A stretch of 64,000 nucleotides of DNA from Mycobacterium sp. M26 (GCF_001494595.1 NZ_LN929908.1:1339716-1403715); one strand, 5' to 3'. Counted from the first letter of the stretch, positions 1-9,181 are shown. Made by a program: numbers and translations. The notes: generated from the sequence alone by a model not told the origin.

Positions 1-1422
1 TTGATCATCAGCGCCGAGCGTCGACGGATCAGCTACGGTGAGCTGGCCGACATGGTCGTCACCGAATGCCAACGATTGCAACGGTCCCCACTTCAACCCG
101 GCGATGTCGTGGCACTGCAGGCATCGAACTGCCTCGCATTCGTTGTGGGACTGCTTGCCGCGGCACGGGCCGGCCTCGTCATCGCGCCGTTCGACCCAGC
201 CCTGCCGGATGCCGAAAGGCGTGCGCGGGCCGAGATGGCGCATGTCCGAGTCACCCTCGTCGACGGCCACCAGAAATCTCTTGGCGGGGATCCTGCCTGG
301 CTGCTCGAGTCGGACGGGATCAGTATCGACGGCACGCCACGCACGTACGACGAACCGCTACCCGGGCTCACTGCTGGCGATGCGTTGCTGATGTTCACCT
401 CCGGCACCACCGGAACCCCCAAGATGGTGCCCTGGACGCACGACAACATCAGGTCGTCGGTCACTGGCATCGTGGGCGCGTACCGACTCGGACGCGCCGA
501 CGCCACCGTGGCCGTGATGCCGTTGTTCCACGGGCACGGGCTCATTGCCGGCTTGCTCGCCCCGCTGGCCAGCGGTGGCCGGATCCTGCTTCCGGCCCGC
601 GGCAGGTTTTCTGCGAGCACGTTCTGGGACGACATGAACACCGTCGAAGCCACGTGGTACACCGCTGCGCCCACCATCCACCGGATCGTGCTCGACCGGG
701 CCGGCGCCGAGCTGACCCCCGCCTCGCGGGACCGGCTGCGTTTCATCCGCAGCTGCAGCGCGCCCCTCTCGCCGGCGACGGCGCGACAGCTGGAGGAGAC
801 GTTCGCAGCACCGCTGCTGGCGGCCTACGGGATGACCGAGGCGACTCATCAGGCCAGCTCCGTGTTGGCGTCCCACGACGAGGCCGCCCGGTTGAACACC
901 GTCGGGATGCCCACCGGCCTGTCGGTGCGGATCGCCGACGCCGACGGCAACAGCGTTCCGGCCGGGTCAACCGGGGAGATTTGGCTGTCGGGACCGACCA
1001 TCGTGCGCGGCTACCTGAACAACCCCGCCGCCACGGCCGGCACGTTCGTCGACGGCTGGCTACGCACCGGGGATCTGGGTGCGGTGAACGAAGACGGAAC
1101 GCTGAGCGTGAAGGGGCGCATCAAGGAACAGATCAATCGCGGCGGCGAGAAGATCTCCCCGGAGCACGTCGAGCAGGTTCTCGCCTCCCACCCGGACGTC
1201 GCACAGGCAGTGGTCTTCGGGATTCCCGACGCCCTCTACGGCGAGCGGGTTGCCGCCGTGGTCGTGACGCGTGATCACGCCGAACCCGATCTGGGCGCCT
1301 ACAGTGGCGGCCGGCTCGCCAGTTTCGAGATCCCCGAGCACATCACTTTCGCCGACGAGCTTCCGCTGACCGCCAAGGGCTCCGTCGATCGAGCCGCAGT
1401 CGCCCGGCAGTACGCCCAGTGA
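1..1422 (+). CDS. AMP-dependent acyl-CoA synthetase (FadD / oxalyl-CoA synthetase type), 5' partial
   Basis: Adenylate-forming ligase that would activate a carboxylic acid with ATP and join it to CoA. The AMP-binding P-loop FTSGTTGTPK lies at residues 132-141, the YGMTE motif at 276-280, a GDLG motif precedes the hinge, and the C-terminal domain carries GRIKEQINRGGEKISP with its catalytic-lysine region. The ordered motifs WYTAAPTIH, RSCSAPL and NRGGEKISPEHV resemble the Pcs60/oxalyl-CoA synthetase branch and mycobacterial FadD7. The frame is open to the first base and family members have about 40-50 more N-terminal residues, so the TTG at position 1 is probably not the true start and the gene is cut by the window edge. 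Substrate is not assignable from sequence; oxalate is one possibility. Confidence 0.85.
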   Translation: MIISAERRRISYGELADMVVTECQRLQRSPLQPGDVVALQASNCLAFVVGLLAAARAGLVIAPFDPALPDAERRARAEMAHVRVTLVDGHQKSLGGDPAWLLESDGISIDGTPRTYDEPLPGLTAGDALLMFTSGTTGTPKMVPWTHDNIRSSVTGIVGAYRLGRADATVAVMPLFHGHGLIAGLLAPLASGGRILLPARGRFSASTFWDDMNTVEATWYTAAPTIHRIVLDRAGAELTPASRDRLRFIRSCSAPLSPATARQLEETFAAPLLAAYGMTEATHQASSVLASHDEAARLNTVGMPTGLSVRIADADGNSVPAGSTGEIWLSGPTIVRGYLNNPAATAGTFVDGWLRTGDLGAVNEDGTLSVKGRIKEQINRGGEKISPEHVEQVLASHPDVAQAVVFGIPDALYGERVAAVVVTRDHAEPDLGAYSGGRLASFEIPEHITFADELPLTAKGSVDRAAVARQYAQ

Positions 1423-1437
1423 GGCCCCTGGAACAAA

Positions 1438-1465
1438 GTCAGGGGCCCTCGAAAGGGCCCCTGAC
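1438..1465. terminator. Hairpin terminator between the ligase gene and tRNA-His
   Basis: A perfect 12-bp inverted repeat (1438-1449 and 1454-1465) encloses a CGAA loop, directly after the synthetase stop codon and just beyond the 3' end of tRNA-His on the opposite strand. There is no strong T-run, which is usual for mycobacterial hairpins. It probably serves both converging transcripts. Confidence 0.75.
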
Positions 1466-1467
1466 GT

Positions 1468-1544
1468 TGGGGTGGCTGACGGGACTCGAACCCGCGACAG
1501 CCAGGATCACAACCTGGTGCTCTACCAACTGAACTACAGCCACC
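1468..1544 (-). tRNA. hisT: tRNA-His (GTG)
   Basis: On the minus strand the sequence folds as a full cloverleaf with anticodon GTG in the loop TTGTGAT, a TTCGAGT T-loop and a GTGGCTG/CAGCCAC acceptor stem. It has the extra 5' G (G-1) that identifies histidine tRNAs and an encoded 3' CCA (1468-1470), for 77 bases in all. It sits directly upstream of orn, as in M. tuberculosis. Confidence 0.95.
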
Positions 1545-1571
1545 ATTGCCGGGAAACCGGCGTCGTCGATA

Positions 1572-2207
1572 CTAGCCGCTTTCGCCCTCGACAACCGAAT
1601 CGGTATCGCCGACCGCGTCGATCGACGCCGCCGCGGCAGCGATCTCGCTGGTAGAAGGCCCCGGCTGGGGCACGAACGCCGTCTGCCGGTAGTACTTGAG
1701 CTCGCGGATCGATTCGCGGATGTCGGCAAGAGCCCGGTGCGCGAGCCCCTTCTCCGGCTGTCCGTAATAGATCTTCGGATACCAGCGCCGGCACAGTTCC
1801 TTGATCGAGCTGACGTCGATCATCCGGTAGTGCAGGTACTGGTCCAGCTTCGGCATGTCCCGCGCTATGAAACCGCGATCGGTGGCGATGGAATTCCCGG
1901 CCAGCGGGGCAGTCTTGGCGGCCGTGACGTGGGTACGGATGTAGTCCAGCACCAACTGTTCGGCCGCCGGCACGTCGATGGTCGACGCCCGTACCTCTTC
2001 GGTGAGCCCGGACCGGTGGTGCATCTTGGCGACGACCTCCACCATGCCGTCCAGCGCGTCGTCGTCGGCGTGGATCACGACGTCGACGCCCTCACCCAGA
2101 ACGTTCAGGTCGGCGTCGGTCACCAGGGCCGCGATCTCGATCAGCCGATCGGTTCGCAGGTCCAGGCCCGTCATCTCGCAGTCGATCCACACCAATTCTT
2201 CACGCAC
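1572..2207 (-). CDS. orn: Oligoribonuclease (DEDDh 3'-5' exonuclease)
   Basis: Degrades 2-5 nt RNA oligomers left by other RNases; the mycobacterial enzyme also hydrolyses linear dinucleotides such as pGpG. The N-terminal [10 protein letters not shown] motif supplies the first Asp/Glu pair, and later come the conserved [10 protein letters not shown] segment, YRMIDVSS and the C-terminal [10 protein letters not shown] with the His/Asp. I chose GTG at 2207 (211 aa) because family homology begins right there and a TACTGT box lies 8 bases upstream. The frame stays open to ATG 2297 or 2294, but those added residues look non-conserved. The C-terminus is an acidic, alanine-rich tail. Confidence 0.9.
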   Translation of the reverse strand: MREELVWIDCEMTGLDLRTDRLIEIAALVTDADLNVLGEGVDVVIHADDDALDGMVEVVAKMHHRSGLTEEVRASTIDVPAAEQLVLDYIRTHVTAAKTAPLAGNSIATDRGFIARDMPKLDQYLHYRMIDVSSIKELCRRWYPKIYYGQPEKGLAHRALADIRESIRELKYYRQTAFVPQPGPSTSEIAAAAASIDAVGDTDSVVEGESG

Positions 2208-2221
2208 AGCGATCCACAGTA
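2208..2221 (-). promoter_or_regulatory. Probable leaderless promoter box of orn
   Basis: On the minus strand TACTGT (2221-2216) is followed by 8 bases and then the GTG start. No Shine-Dalgarno sequence is visible, which fits a leaderless transcript. Confidence 0.45.
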
Positions 2222-2323
2222 AGCCCAACCCGCTTGTCGGTGCCCGTTCCACCCGTCTCCGGTCACCGATGGCAAGTAGTGTCGTAGCGGCCATCACGCG
2301 AGAAAAGACGGAGGATCGGGCCC

Positions 2324-3904
2324 ATGACGAGCGAATCGACAGCGACTCCTGCCCAGCAGATCGCCGCCGGCTACGCCACCACCGGGCAAGCTCTCGAACT
2401 CGGCTCGGTCGTCATCGACGGCGCCGTCGATCCCGCCGCGCAGGTCCGCATCCCCTTGGCGATGATGAACCGCCATGGCCTGGTCGCCGGAGCCACCGGC
2501 ACCGGCAAGACCAAGACGCTCCAGGTGATCGCCGAACAGCTCTCCGCCGCCGGTGTGCCCGTCGTAATGGCCGACATCAAGGGCGACCTCTCCGGTCTGT
2601 CCCGGCCCGGGGAGGCCAGCGAGCGCACCGTTCAGCGCGCCAAGGACACCGGTGACGACAACTGGGCCGGCGCGCCGTTCCCGGTGGAGTTCCTGTCCCT
2701 GGGCACCGGCGGGGTCGGTGTTCCGGTTCGGGCGACGATCTCCGCCTTCGGTCCGATTCTGCTGTCAAAGGTGTTGGGCCTCAACGCTACTCAGGAGTCG
2801 ACGCTCGGGCTCATCTTCCATTGGGCCGACCAGCAGGGTCTGCCGCTGCTCGATCTGAAGGATCTGCGCTCGGTGATCACCTACCTCACCAGCGACGAGG
2901 GCAAGGAACAGCTCAAGACCATCGGCGGGGTGTCCCCGCAGACCGCGGGCGTGATCCTGCGCGCGCTGGTCAACCTGCAAGCCGACGGCGGCGACACCTT
3001 CTTCGGTGAGCCCGCCATCGACCCTGCCGACCTGTTGCGCGTCGACTCCCAGGGCCGCGGCGTCATCACCCTTTTTGAACTCGGCGAGCAGGCCGCCCGG
3101 CCGGTGATGTTCTCCACCTTCCTCATGTGGGTGCTGGCCGACCTGTTCACCTATCTGCCTGAGGTCGGCGACGTTGACAAGCCCAAGCTGGTGTTCTTCT
3201 TCGACGAGGCCCACCTGCTGTTCAATGACGCCTCCAAGGCGTTCCTGGCTCAGGTCGAGCAGACCGTCAAGCTGATCCGCTCCAAGGGCGTCGGCGTCTT
3301 CTTCTGCACCCAGTTGCCCACCGATGTCCCCAACAACGTGCTGTCCCAATTGGGCGCCCGCATCCAGCACGCGCTGCGGGCCTTCACCCCGGATGACCAG
3401 AAGGCACTGACCAAGACGGTCCGCACCTACCCGAAGACCCAGTTCTACGACCTGGAGACCGACCTCACGGCACTCGGTATCGGCGAGGCGATCGTCACCG
3501 TCCTCTCCGAGCGCGGCGCCCCCACCCCGGTGGCCTGGACGCGGCTGCGCCCGCCGCACTCGCTGATGGACACCATCGGGCCCGACTACATCAAGGCCGT
3601 CGCCCAGGCCAGCCCGCTGTTCCTCAAGTACGGCCAGACCATCGACCGCGAGTCGGCTTACGAGATGCTGGCGGCCAAGATGGCACCGCCGCCCGACGAG
3701 GTCGGCGGCGCCGACCTGCCGCCGATCCTGCCGACCGGCATCGATCTGCCGCCGATGCCCAAGCAGGTGGAGAAGGCCGAGCCCGGTGTCCTCGACCAGG
3801 TGATGAACAGCCCGGCCTTCAAGAGTGCGATGCGCTCGGCGGGCACCGTCATCGGCCGCGAGATCACCCGCAGCATCTTCGGGACGGGCCGCCGGCGCCG
3901 CTAG
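2324..3904 (+). CDS. HerA/FtsK-like ATPase (helicase HerA-like, DUF853; Rv2510c type)
   Basis: A 526-residue RecA-fold ATPase of the DUF853/HerA-like group, soluble and without membrane segments. Walker A GATGTGKT is at residues 56-63 and Walker B VFFFDEAH at 290-297. A glutamine/arginine-rich C-terminal ATPase segment follows ([11 protein letters not shown], then [18 protein letters not shown]), with a basic tail ending GRRRR. A Shine-Dalgarno GGAGGA sits 8 bases before ATG 2324. Length and position next to orn match Rv2510c. The cellular role is not established; members are predicted DNA translocases or helicases. It converges on cmrA across an 80-base gap containing an inverted repeat. Confidence 0.85.
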   Translation: MTSESTATPAQQIAAGYATTGQALELGSVVIDGAVDPAAQVRIPLAMMNRHGLVAGATGTGKTKTLQVIAEQLSAAGVPVVMADIKGDLSGLSRPGEASERTVQRAKDTGDDNWAGAPFPVEFLSLGTGGVGVPVRATISAFGPILLSKVLGLNATQESTLGLIFHWADQQGLPLLDLKDLRSVITYLTSDEGKEQLKTIGGVSPQTAGVILRALVNLQADGGDTFFGEPAIDPADLLRVDSQGRGVITLFELGEQAARPVMFSTFLMWVLADLFTYLPEVGDVDKPKLVFFFDEAHLLFNDASKAFLAQVEQTVKLIRSKGVGVFFCTQLPTDVPNNVLSQLGARIQHALRAFTPDDQKALTKTVRTYPKTQFYDLETDLTALGIGEAIVTVLSERGAPTPVAWTRLRPPHSLMDTIGPDYIKAVAQASPLFLKYGQTIDRESAYEMLAAKMAPPPDEVGGADLPPILPTGIDLPPMPKQVEKAEPGVLDQVMNSPAFKSAMRSAGTVIGREITRSIFGTGRRRR

Positions 3905-3905
3905 T

Positions 3906-3970
3906 CGCCGAGTGGCCAGTTGTGCCACGCTGCAGCGCGAAATCCGTGACGTAAGTGGCCACTCGCGGCG
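3906..3970. repeat. Intergenic inverted repeat between convergent genes
   Basis: The arms (3906-3921 and 3953-3970, sharing the core AGTGGCCA) pair with one small bulge and one mismatch around a 31-base loop. The repeat lies exactly between the stop codons of the ATPase and cmrA, so it may act as a two-way terminator, or it may be a dispersed mycobacterial intergenic repeat. Confidence 0.5.
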
Positions 3971-3983
3971 AAGGGGAGTGCCG

Positions 3984-4790
3984 CTAGTCGCCGCCGAGCT
4001 TCTTGTAGACCGCACCCACGATCGGCGTCACGATCGCCCGCGGCGCATACCCCGAGGCCACCGACATCGCCTTGGACGTCACGCCTGGAACCACGCGCAT
4101 CTTGTTGTGCTCCAAGGCATCCAGCGACAGTCGGGCGGTGTACTCGGTGTTGATCCAGAGGAAATCCGGGATCAGCCGCTCCACCAGAGACTGCTCGGAC
4201 TCATCGGGCAGCTCGGTGCGCACCGGGCCCGGCGCCAGCAGCGTCACGTGCACGCCGTCCTTCTTGACCTCACCGCGCAGCGACTCGCTGAACGTGTTGG
4301 CGAACGCCTTGCTGGCCGCATAGGTCGCGTTGTTCGGGATGGGGGAGTTGCCCGCCGCCGAGCCGGAGATCAGGATGCCGCCGGCCTTGCGCGCCACCAT
4401 CTGCGGCAGCACCGCGAGCACCAGGTCGTGCACGCCGAGCACGTTGAGCTGAACCTGCGCCTTCTCGCCTTCGGGATCGAGCCTGGCGACCGGCCCGAAC
4501 GTCGCGGTCCCGGCATTGGCGCACAGGATCGAGATCTCGCGGCTGGCGAGCTCGTCAGCCAGCGCACCGCGCGCGGCCGGGTCGGCCAGATCCACGGCGC
4601 GCACCTCGACGGTCACGCCGTAGCGATCGGTCAGCCGGGCGGCCAGCTCAGTGAGCACCTCGCCGCGTCGTGCGGTGATGATCAGGCTGTGGCCGCGGGC
4701 TGCGAGTTCGGTGGCCAGCGCCTCACCGATGCCCTGGGAGGCTCCGGTGACGACGGCACGACTGTCAGGTGAGGGCGCGGGGACTGGCAT
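3984..4790 (-). CDS. cmrA: Short-chain dehydrogenase, mycolate beta-keto reductase (Rv2509 type)
   Basis: Reduces the beta-keto group of newly condensed mycolic acid precursors to the mature hydroxy form, using NADPH, at the end of mycolate synthesis; this role is known for the corynebacterial CmrA and the M. smegmatis orthologue. The Rossmann motif TGASQGIG is at residues 15-22, NAG at 92-94, catalytic Ser144 in ISGSAAG, and Tyr157/Lys161 in YAASK. The length of 268 aa is typical. A TACGAT box 6 bases before ATG 4790 indicates a leaderless start, and it faces the UMF1 gene across 35 bases. Assignment rests on synteny with Rv2509 as well as on sequence. Confidence 0.85.
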   Translation of the reverse strand: MPVPAPSPDSRAVVTGASQGIGEALATELAARGHSLIITARRGEVLTELAARLTDRYGVTVEVRAVDLADPAARGALADELASREISILCANAGTATFGPVARLDPEGEKAQVQLNVLGVHDLVLAVLPQMVARKAGGILISGSAAGNSPIPNNATYAASKAFANTFSESLRGEVKKDGVHVTLLAPGPVRTELPDESEQSLVERLIPDFLWINTEYTARLSLDALEHNKMRVVPGVTSKAMSVASGYAPRAIVTPIVGAVYKKLGGD

Positions 4791-4825
4791 GCGGCCATCG
4801 TAGGGCGCTCGCTACTCTGGCCCGC
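4791..4825. promoter_or_regulatory. Divergent leaderless promoters of cmrA and the UMF1 transporter
   Basis: A 35-base gap holds two -10-like boxes: TACGAT on the minus strand (4802-4797), 6 bases from the cmrA ATG, and TACTCT on the plus strand (4813-4818), 7 bases from the transporter ATG. Neither gene has a Shine-Dalgarno sequence. The two -10 boxes are only 10 bases apart, so transcription of one gene could interfere with the other. Confidence 0.5.
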
Positions 4826-6130
4826 ATGAGCAGCCCCGGGCTGGGTTCACCGACCGCGGGGCGGTCCAAGATCGTGGCGTGGGCGCTGTGGGACTTCGGT
4901 GCCGTCGGCCTGATCGCCATCGTCGCGACCTTCGTCTTCCCGGTCTATCTGACCAGCACGGTCGGCGCCGACCTCGGGGGCGATACCTCGGCGGCCAGCT
5001 GGCTGGGCAGGACGCTGACCATCGCGGGCATCACCGTGGCGGTGCTCGCGCCGCTGACCGGTGTGCTGGTGCAGGCTCCGCAGCGGCGACGGGCCGCGCT
5101 GACCCTGCTGACCATCCTGGTCGTCCTCGCGACCTGCGCCATGAGCCTCATTAAGGCCCAGCCCGCCTACTTCGCCGCCGGTCTGGCTCTGCTGGCCTTC
5201 ACCACGGCCTGCACCGATATCGCCAGCGTCCCCTACAACTCGATGCTCAAGCAGCTGACCACCCCAGAGAACGCCGGCCGCATTTCCGGCCTCGGCGCCG
5301 GGGCCGCCTACCTCGGCAGCGTCGCGCTGCTGATCGTCGTCTACCTCGGCTTCATCGGCGGCACCGGACCCACCCGCGGCCTGTTCGGCATCCCCGCCGC
5401 CGACGGCCAGAACGTCCGCGCCGCGATGCTCGTCACCGCCGTCTGCTTCGCCGTCCTGGCACTCCCGCTGCTGAAAACGGCGCACACCCTCAACCCGGTC
5501 GGTGCCCCCGAGCCGGCACCCGCCAGCATTCTCGGCGGCTATCGCCAGCTGTGGCGCGACCTGAAGTCGGAGTGGAACCGGGACCGCAACCTGGTCTACT
5601 ACCTGATCGTCAGCGCCGTCTTCCGGGATGGCCTGGCCGGTGTCTTCGCCTTCGGCGCCGTCCTCGGCGTCGGCGTCTACGGCGTCTCCCAGTCCGACGT
5701 CCTGATCTTCGGTGTGGTGGCCTCGACGGTCGCGGCGGTGGGCGCAGTGATCGGCGGCCACCTCGACGACCGCATCGGTGGCAAGCCGGTGATCGTCGGG
5801 GCGCTGGCCGCCATGATCGTCGTCGGCCTCACCCTGCTCAGCCTGTCCGGGCCGGCGGCCTTCTGGGCGTGCGGGCTGCTGCTATGCCTGTTCCTCGGGC
5901 CGGTGCAGTCGGCGTCGCGCACCCTGCTGCTGCGGATGGCCGGCCACGGCAAGGAGGCGGTGGCCTTCGGCCTGTTCACTATGGCCGGGCGAGCCGCGGC
6001 CTTCCTGGCGCCGTGGCTGTTCTTCGTCTTCGTCGATCTGTTCGACGCCGACCGCGCCGGACTCGGCGGTATCTGCGTGGTACTGGCCGCCGGCCTGCTC
6101 GGCATGCTGGCGGTGCGGGTTCCCCGCTAG
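4826..6130 (+). CDS. MFS transporter, UMF1/Atg22-like family (Rv2508c type)
   Basis: An integral membrane protein with about 12 hydrophobic segments over 434 residues. The N-terminal WALWDFGAVG motif is the hallmark of the UMF1 branch of the major facilitator superfamily, whose fungal relative Atg22 exports amino acids from vacuoles. Substrate here is unknown. ATG 4826 is preferred over the in-frame upstream ATG 4769 because the latter lies inside cmrA and adds an arginine-rich non-conserved stretch, while 4826 has a leaderless promoter box. Its stop overlaps the end of the convergent MmpS-like gene by 4 bases. Confidence 0.8.
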   Translation: MSSPGLGSPTAGRSKIVAWALWDFGAVGLIAIVATFVFPVYLTSTVGADLGGDTSAASWLGRTLTIAGITVAVLAPLTGVLVQAPQRRRAALTLLTILVVLATCAMSLIKAQPAYFAAGLALLAFTTACTDIASVPYNSMLKQLTTPENAGRISGLGAGAAYLGSVALLIVVYLGFIGGTGPTRGLFGIPAADGQNVRAAMLVTAVCFAVLALPLLKTAHTLNPVGAPEPAPASILGGYRQLWRDLKSEWNRDRNLVYYLIVSAVFRDGLAGVFAFGAVLGVGVYGVSQSDVLIFGVVASTVAAVGAVIGGHLDDRIGGKPVIVGALAAMIVVGLTLLSLSGPAAFWACGLLLCLFLGPVQSASRTLLLRMAGHGKEAVAFGLFTMAGRAAAFLAPWLFFVFVDLFDADRAGLGGICVVLAAGLLGMLAVRVPR

Positions 6131-6902
6131 GCCGCGCCGGTGCAGATCGTCAGACCGCGCCCGGAACGCTGCCGCACCTGAACGCCGTTGACCGTCACGC
6201 TGCACGTCACATCGCGTCCGACGTTGACCACCGCCACACTGGCCGACCCGCGGGCAGGCGAGGTCAGACTGACCTCCTTGCTCCACGGCAGCAGCACGTT
6301 GAACTCGGTCTGCATGATGCCGCCGGTGTCGACGTAGGTGACGTTGATGGCCCGGCCCTCACCGTCGACGGTGTAGACGACGGTGTCGGTGCCGGTCGGG
6401 CTGGTGGTCTCGCCGGGCAACGGCGCTGTCGGTACCGCGCTCGGCGTCGGCAGGGTGGACTGCGACGTGGTCGGCAGCGGAATCCGGGTGGTGGAGGTGG
6501 CGTTGGGGGCGGTGCTGGTGCCGGTGACCGGCGGAACCGGCACGGCGACGGTGGACTCCCGCGACGAGCTGGTGACGATGACCAGGGCGATCACCAGGCC
6601 GACGACCAGCAGCACCGCGACACCGGCCAGGATCCACAACCAGCGCGGTGACTTGGGCGGCTGCGGCGGAGGGGGAGGATCGGCGGGCGGATACCCTGCG
6701 CCGGGCTGCCAGTAGGTGGGCAGCTGCTCGGTGGGCTGTGTCGCTAGGTGGGCAGCTGCTCGGTGGGCTGTGTCGCCGGTGGCACGTACCCCGAGCCGTA
6801 GCCGTAGTACTGACCCGCGTAGGCGGGATCGGGGTTCGGCGGGTACCCGTTCCCGATCTGCTGGGTCGGGTCGGACCACTCTGTTCGGCGCGGATCGTTC
6901 AT
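6127..6902 (-). pseudogene. MmpS-like membrane protein (Rv2507 type), frame broken by a 32-bp tandem duplication
   Basis: Reading from ATG 6902 (Shine-Dalgarno GAGG upstream) gives 52 residues of Gly/Tyr/Pro-rich cytoplasmic sequence, ending at a TAG (6746-6744) inside a duplicated 32-bp unit. Removing one unit restores a 247-residue protein: proline-rich N-terminus, one transmembrane helix (WLWILAGVAVLLVVGL...), a Ser/Thr/Pro linker, and a C-terminal MmpS-type beta domain with LPWSKEV and a single conserved Cys near CSVTVNG. MmpS proteins are periplasmic partners of MmpL lipid exporters, but no mmpL gene is nearby. The remaining downstream frame is open from 6879 but would begin out of register. 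It is either a true knockout or an assembly error. Confidence 0.75.
6713..6776. repeat. Perfect 32-bp tandem duplication
   Basis: The 32-base unit at 6713-6744 is repeated without mismatch at 6745-6776. As 32 is not a multiple of three, the duplication shifts the MmpS-like reading frame. Both copies encode ATQPTEQLPT when read in the proper frame. Confidence 0.95.
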
Positions 6903-6920
6903 TGCCACCTCATGCCTGCA

Positions 6921-6941
6921 GGCTACCGACTGCCGGTAGCC
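6921..6941. promoter_or_regulatory. Inverted repeat in the gap between MmpS-like gene and peptidase gene
   Basis: An 8-bp perfect inverted repeat (GGCTACCG / CGGTAGCC) with a 5-base spacer lies 19 bases upstream of the MmpS-like start and about 90 bases before the divergent peptidase. It could be an operator or a small RNA hairpin. No regulator gene is adjacent. Confidence 0.35.
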
Positions 6942-7032
6942 CCTCGTTTCCCCCAGAAGCCCAGCACCGTGTTTACCACCGGTGGGCTGCGTGGAACGAA
7001 GTACCGGGTAACTGGGAGGTCAAGGAGGTGAC

Positions 7033-8865
7033 GTGGAGCGCGACGTTCGTGCAACGTACGGGGCGTCGTTGTCGCCCGATGCGACGGCCTTCGCGCATCT
7101 GGTGGACGACGGCGGCTACCCGCGGGCGGTGCAGCGGTTCCTGCGCGGCAGGCACGCCAGTGCCTCGCGTGACGTCGACCTGCCCGTCGACGGTCCGGTG
7201 ACCAAGGTGATGCACTCCGCCGACGGTCACTGGCTGGCGTGCGAGGTGGCCCCCGAGGGCGGCACCCGCACCCAGATCTGGGTGGTCACCACCGACCCCG
7301 ACGACCGGATGGCGCGACGGATCGACCGCATGCAGACCGGTACCGCGGAGCTGATCGCCTGGGACGGGTCACGGGTGTGCGCGATCCTTACCGGGGATGA
7401 CGGGGTGGGCCAGTCCACTCTGATCGACCCGGCCGATGGGACGGTGACCGTGCTGGATCGCCGCTCCGGCGGCCGGCTCATCGATGCCTGGGCGGGTTCG
7501 GCGTTGATCCGGGTAGGCCCGCGCGGCTACCGCGAACTGATCATGCTGCACGGGACCACCGAAATCGCCTTGCTCCCTTACGATCCCGGATCCAGCACCG
7601 AGCTCGGGGTGATTCTCGACGACCACGCTCCCCGCCGCCTGCGGTCCGGCCCGGACGGTGATCTCACCACGCTGTACCAGCCCGGCGAGTACGTGCGCGC
7701 ACTGATCCGCAGCGACAACGGGGCCGGGTACGCCCGCCTGCTGGAGGTCACCGTCAGCCCTGATGGCGTCGCCTACCAGGTCGTCGCCGAACGTGCCGGC
7801 CACGATCTGGACGAGTTCGCCGTCAGCGACGATTTGTCCACGGTCGCTCTGCTCTGGAACATCAACGGCTGCAGTGAGTTACAGATCCTCGAGTACGCCG
7901 ACTACAGCCTGAGCGACCCGATCCCGCTGCCGAACATGGTGGCCGGTGAACTGTCGATCAGCGCCGGTGGCTCGCTGGTGGCGATGACGGTCGAGGGTCC
8001 GGACATGCCTCGCACCGTCGAAGTGGTCGACCCCCGGTCGGGGGTGTGGGAGCGCATCGACCGCAGGCCCAGCACCGGTCCGGTCTCGGCCGCCCCAACT
8101 CTGCACACGCTGACCGCCCGCGACGGCAGGCAGCTGACGGGCTGGCTGTACCGCCCGCCGCCGCACGTCGAGCAGATCGGCGCGCTGATCTATCTGCACG
8201 GTGGCCCCGAAGGTCAGGCACGGCCCGGCTACAGCCAGATCTTCCCGCCACTGCTCGACGAGGGGGTGGCGGTGTTCGCGCCCAATGTGCGCGGGTCTGG
8301 TGGTTTCGGTCGGGAGTTCGCCCACGCCGACGACCGGGACAAGCGGTTCGCCGCGATCGACGACGTCGCCGACTGCGCGGGATACCTTGCCGCCGAGGGC
8401 ATCGCCGACCCGGACCGGATCGCGTGCGCCGGGTGGTCCTACGGCGGGTACCTCACCATGGCGGCACTGGCATTCCATCCGGGTCTGTTCGTCGCCGGCG
8501 TCAGCATTTGCGGCATGAGCGATCTGGGCACGTTCTACCGCAACACCGAGGCCTGGATCGCGGCCGCCTCCTACGCCAAGTACGGCCATCCGGTGGCCGA
8601 CCGCGAACTGCTGGAAGAACTTTCCCCGCTGCGCCGCGTTCAGTCATTGACCGCACCGTTGCTGGTGGTGCACGGCGCCAACGACACCAACGTGCCGGTC
8701 AGCGAGTCCGAGCAGATCGTCGAGGCCTTGCGGGCCCTGGGGCGCACGGCGCGCCTTCTGCTCTTCGCCGACGACGGCCACGAGATCACCCGCCGGGAGA
8801 ACCACACCGTGCTGGCAGGTGCGGTGGCCGACTGGCTGAAGAGCGCTTTTGGTTCCGATGTTTAA
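7033..8865 (+). CDS. S9 family prolyl-oligopeptidase-type serine peptidase
   Basis: A 610-residue cytoplasmic-looking protein with an N-terminal beta-propeller-like region (about 1-370) and a C-terminal alpha/beta-hydrolase peptidase domain. The nucleophile is Ser469 in GWSYGG, the acid Asp551 in HGANDTNVP and the base His583 in DDGHEI, all in the S9 order. HGGPEGQ forms the oxyanion-hole region. A very strong Shine-Dalgarno (AAGGAGGTG) precedes GTG 7033. It would cleave short peptides or acylated amino acids. It stands alone, between the broken MmpS-like gene and two tiny membrane-protein genes. Confidence 0.85.
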   Translation: MERDVRATYGASLSPDATAFAHLVDDGGYPRAVQRFLRGRHASASRDVDLPVDGPVTKVMHSADGHWLACEVAPEGGTRTQIWVVTTDPDDRMARRIDRMQTGTAELIAWDGSRVCAILTGDDGVGQSTLIDPADGTVTVLDRRSGGRLIDAWAGSALIRVGPRGYRELIMLHGTTEIALLPYDPGSSTELGVILDDHAPRRLRSGPDGDLTTLYQPGEYVRALIRSDNGAGYARLLEVTVSPDGVAYQVVAERAGHDLDEFAVSDDLSTVALLWNINGCSELQILEYADYSLSDPIPLPNMVAGELSISAGGSLVAMTVEGPDMPRTVEVVDPRSGVWERIDRRPSTGPVSAAPTLHTLTARDGRQLTGWLYRPPPHVEQIGALIYLHGGPEGQARPGYSQIFPPLLDEGVAVFAPNVRGSGGFGREFAHADDRDKRFAAIDDVADCAGYLAAEGIADPDRIACAGWSYGGYLTMAALAFHPGLFVAGVSICGMSDLGTFYRNTEAWIAAASYAKYGHPVADRELLEELSPLRRVQSLTAPLLVVHGANDTNVPVSESEQIVEALRALGRTARLLLFADDGHEITRRENHTVLAGAVADWLKSAFGSDV

Positions 8866-8928
8866 AGAACTTTCGGACGGGTAAAACCCTGTCCGCCAAG
8901 TGGTGCGGATGATCGAGGGAGGCTCACC

Positions 8929-9138
8929 ATGCGAGGCCGCGGAATCATAGGAGTGATCGTGGTCGTGTGGCTGCTGATCGGAGTATTCGCTACCTGGCAG
9001 CGCGGTTACTTCTCGAACAGCGAAGCCAACTGTGCAACGGCAGGGTCCATCGCATTGACCGTTGTCGCCGGACCGCTCAACTACGCCGGCGTCAATCCCA
9101 CTGTGACGGACTGCAATTTGCCGCAACCCAGCCAGTAG
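8929..9138 (+). CDS. Small single-pass membrane protein, 69 aa
   Basis: One N-terminal hydrophobic helix (IIGVIVVVWLLIGVFATW, residues about 6-23) is followed by a short outside segment with two cysteines (Cys35 and Cys62) that could form a disulfide. GGGAGG sits about 8 bases before ATG 8929. I do not recognise a named family. The DUF6131 gene follows 43 bases downstream with its own ribosome site, so the pair is probably co-transcribed. Confidence 0.7.
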   Translation: MRGRGIIGVIVVVWLLIGVFATWQRGYFSNSEANCATAGSIALTVVAGPLNYAGVNPTVTDCNLPQPSQ

Positions 9139-9181
9139 TGGTGCGAAAGAAGTTCAGCAAGTTACGTTTTGGAGGAAACAA

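Noticed and set aside
2765..4015. A 416-codon minus-strand open frame over the HerA-like gene
   Set aside because: It is the mirror of a gene with clear Walker motifs and overlaps the end of cmrA; no homology pattern was seen.
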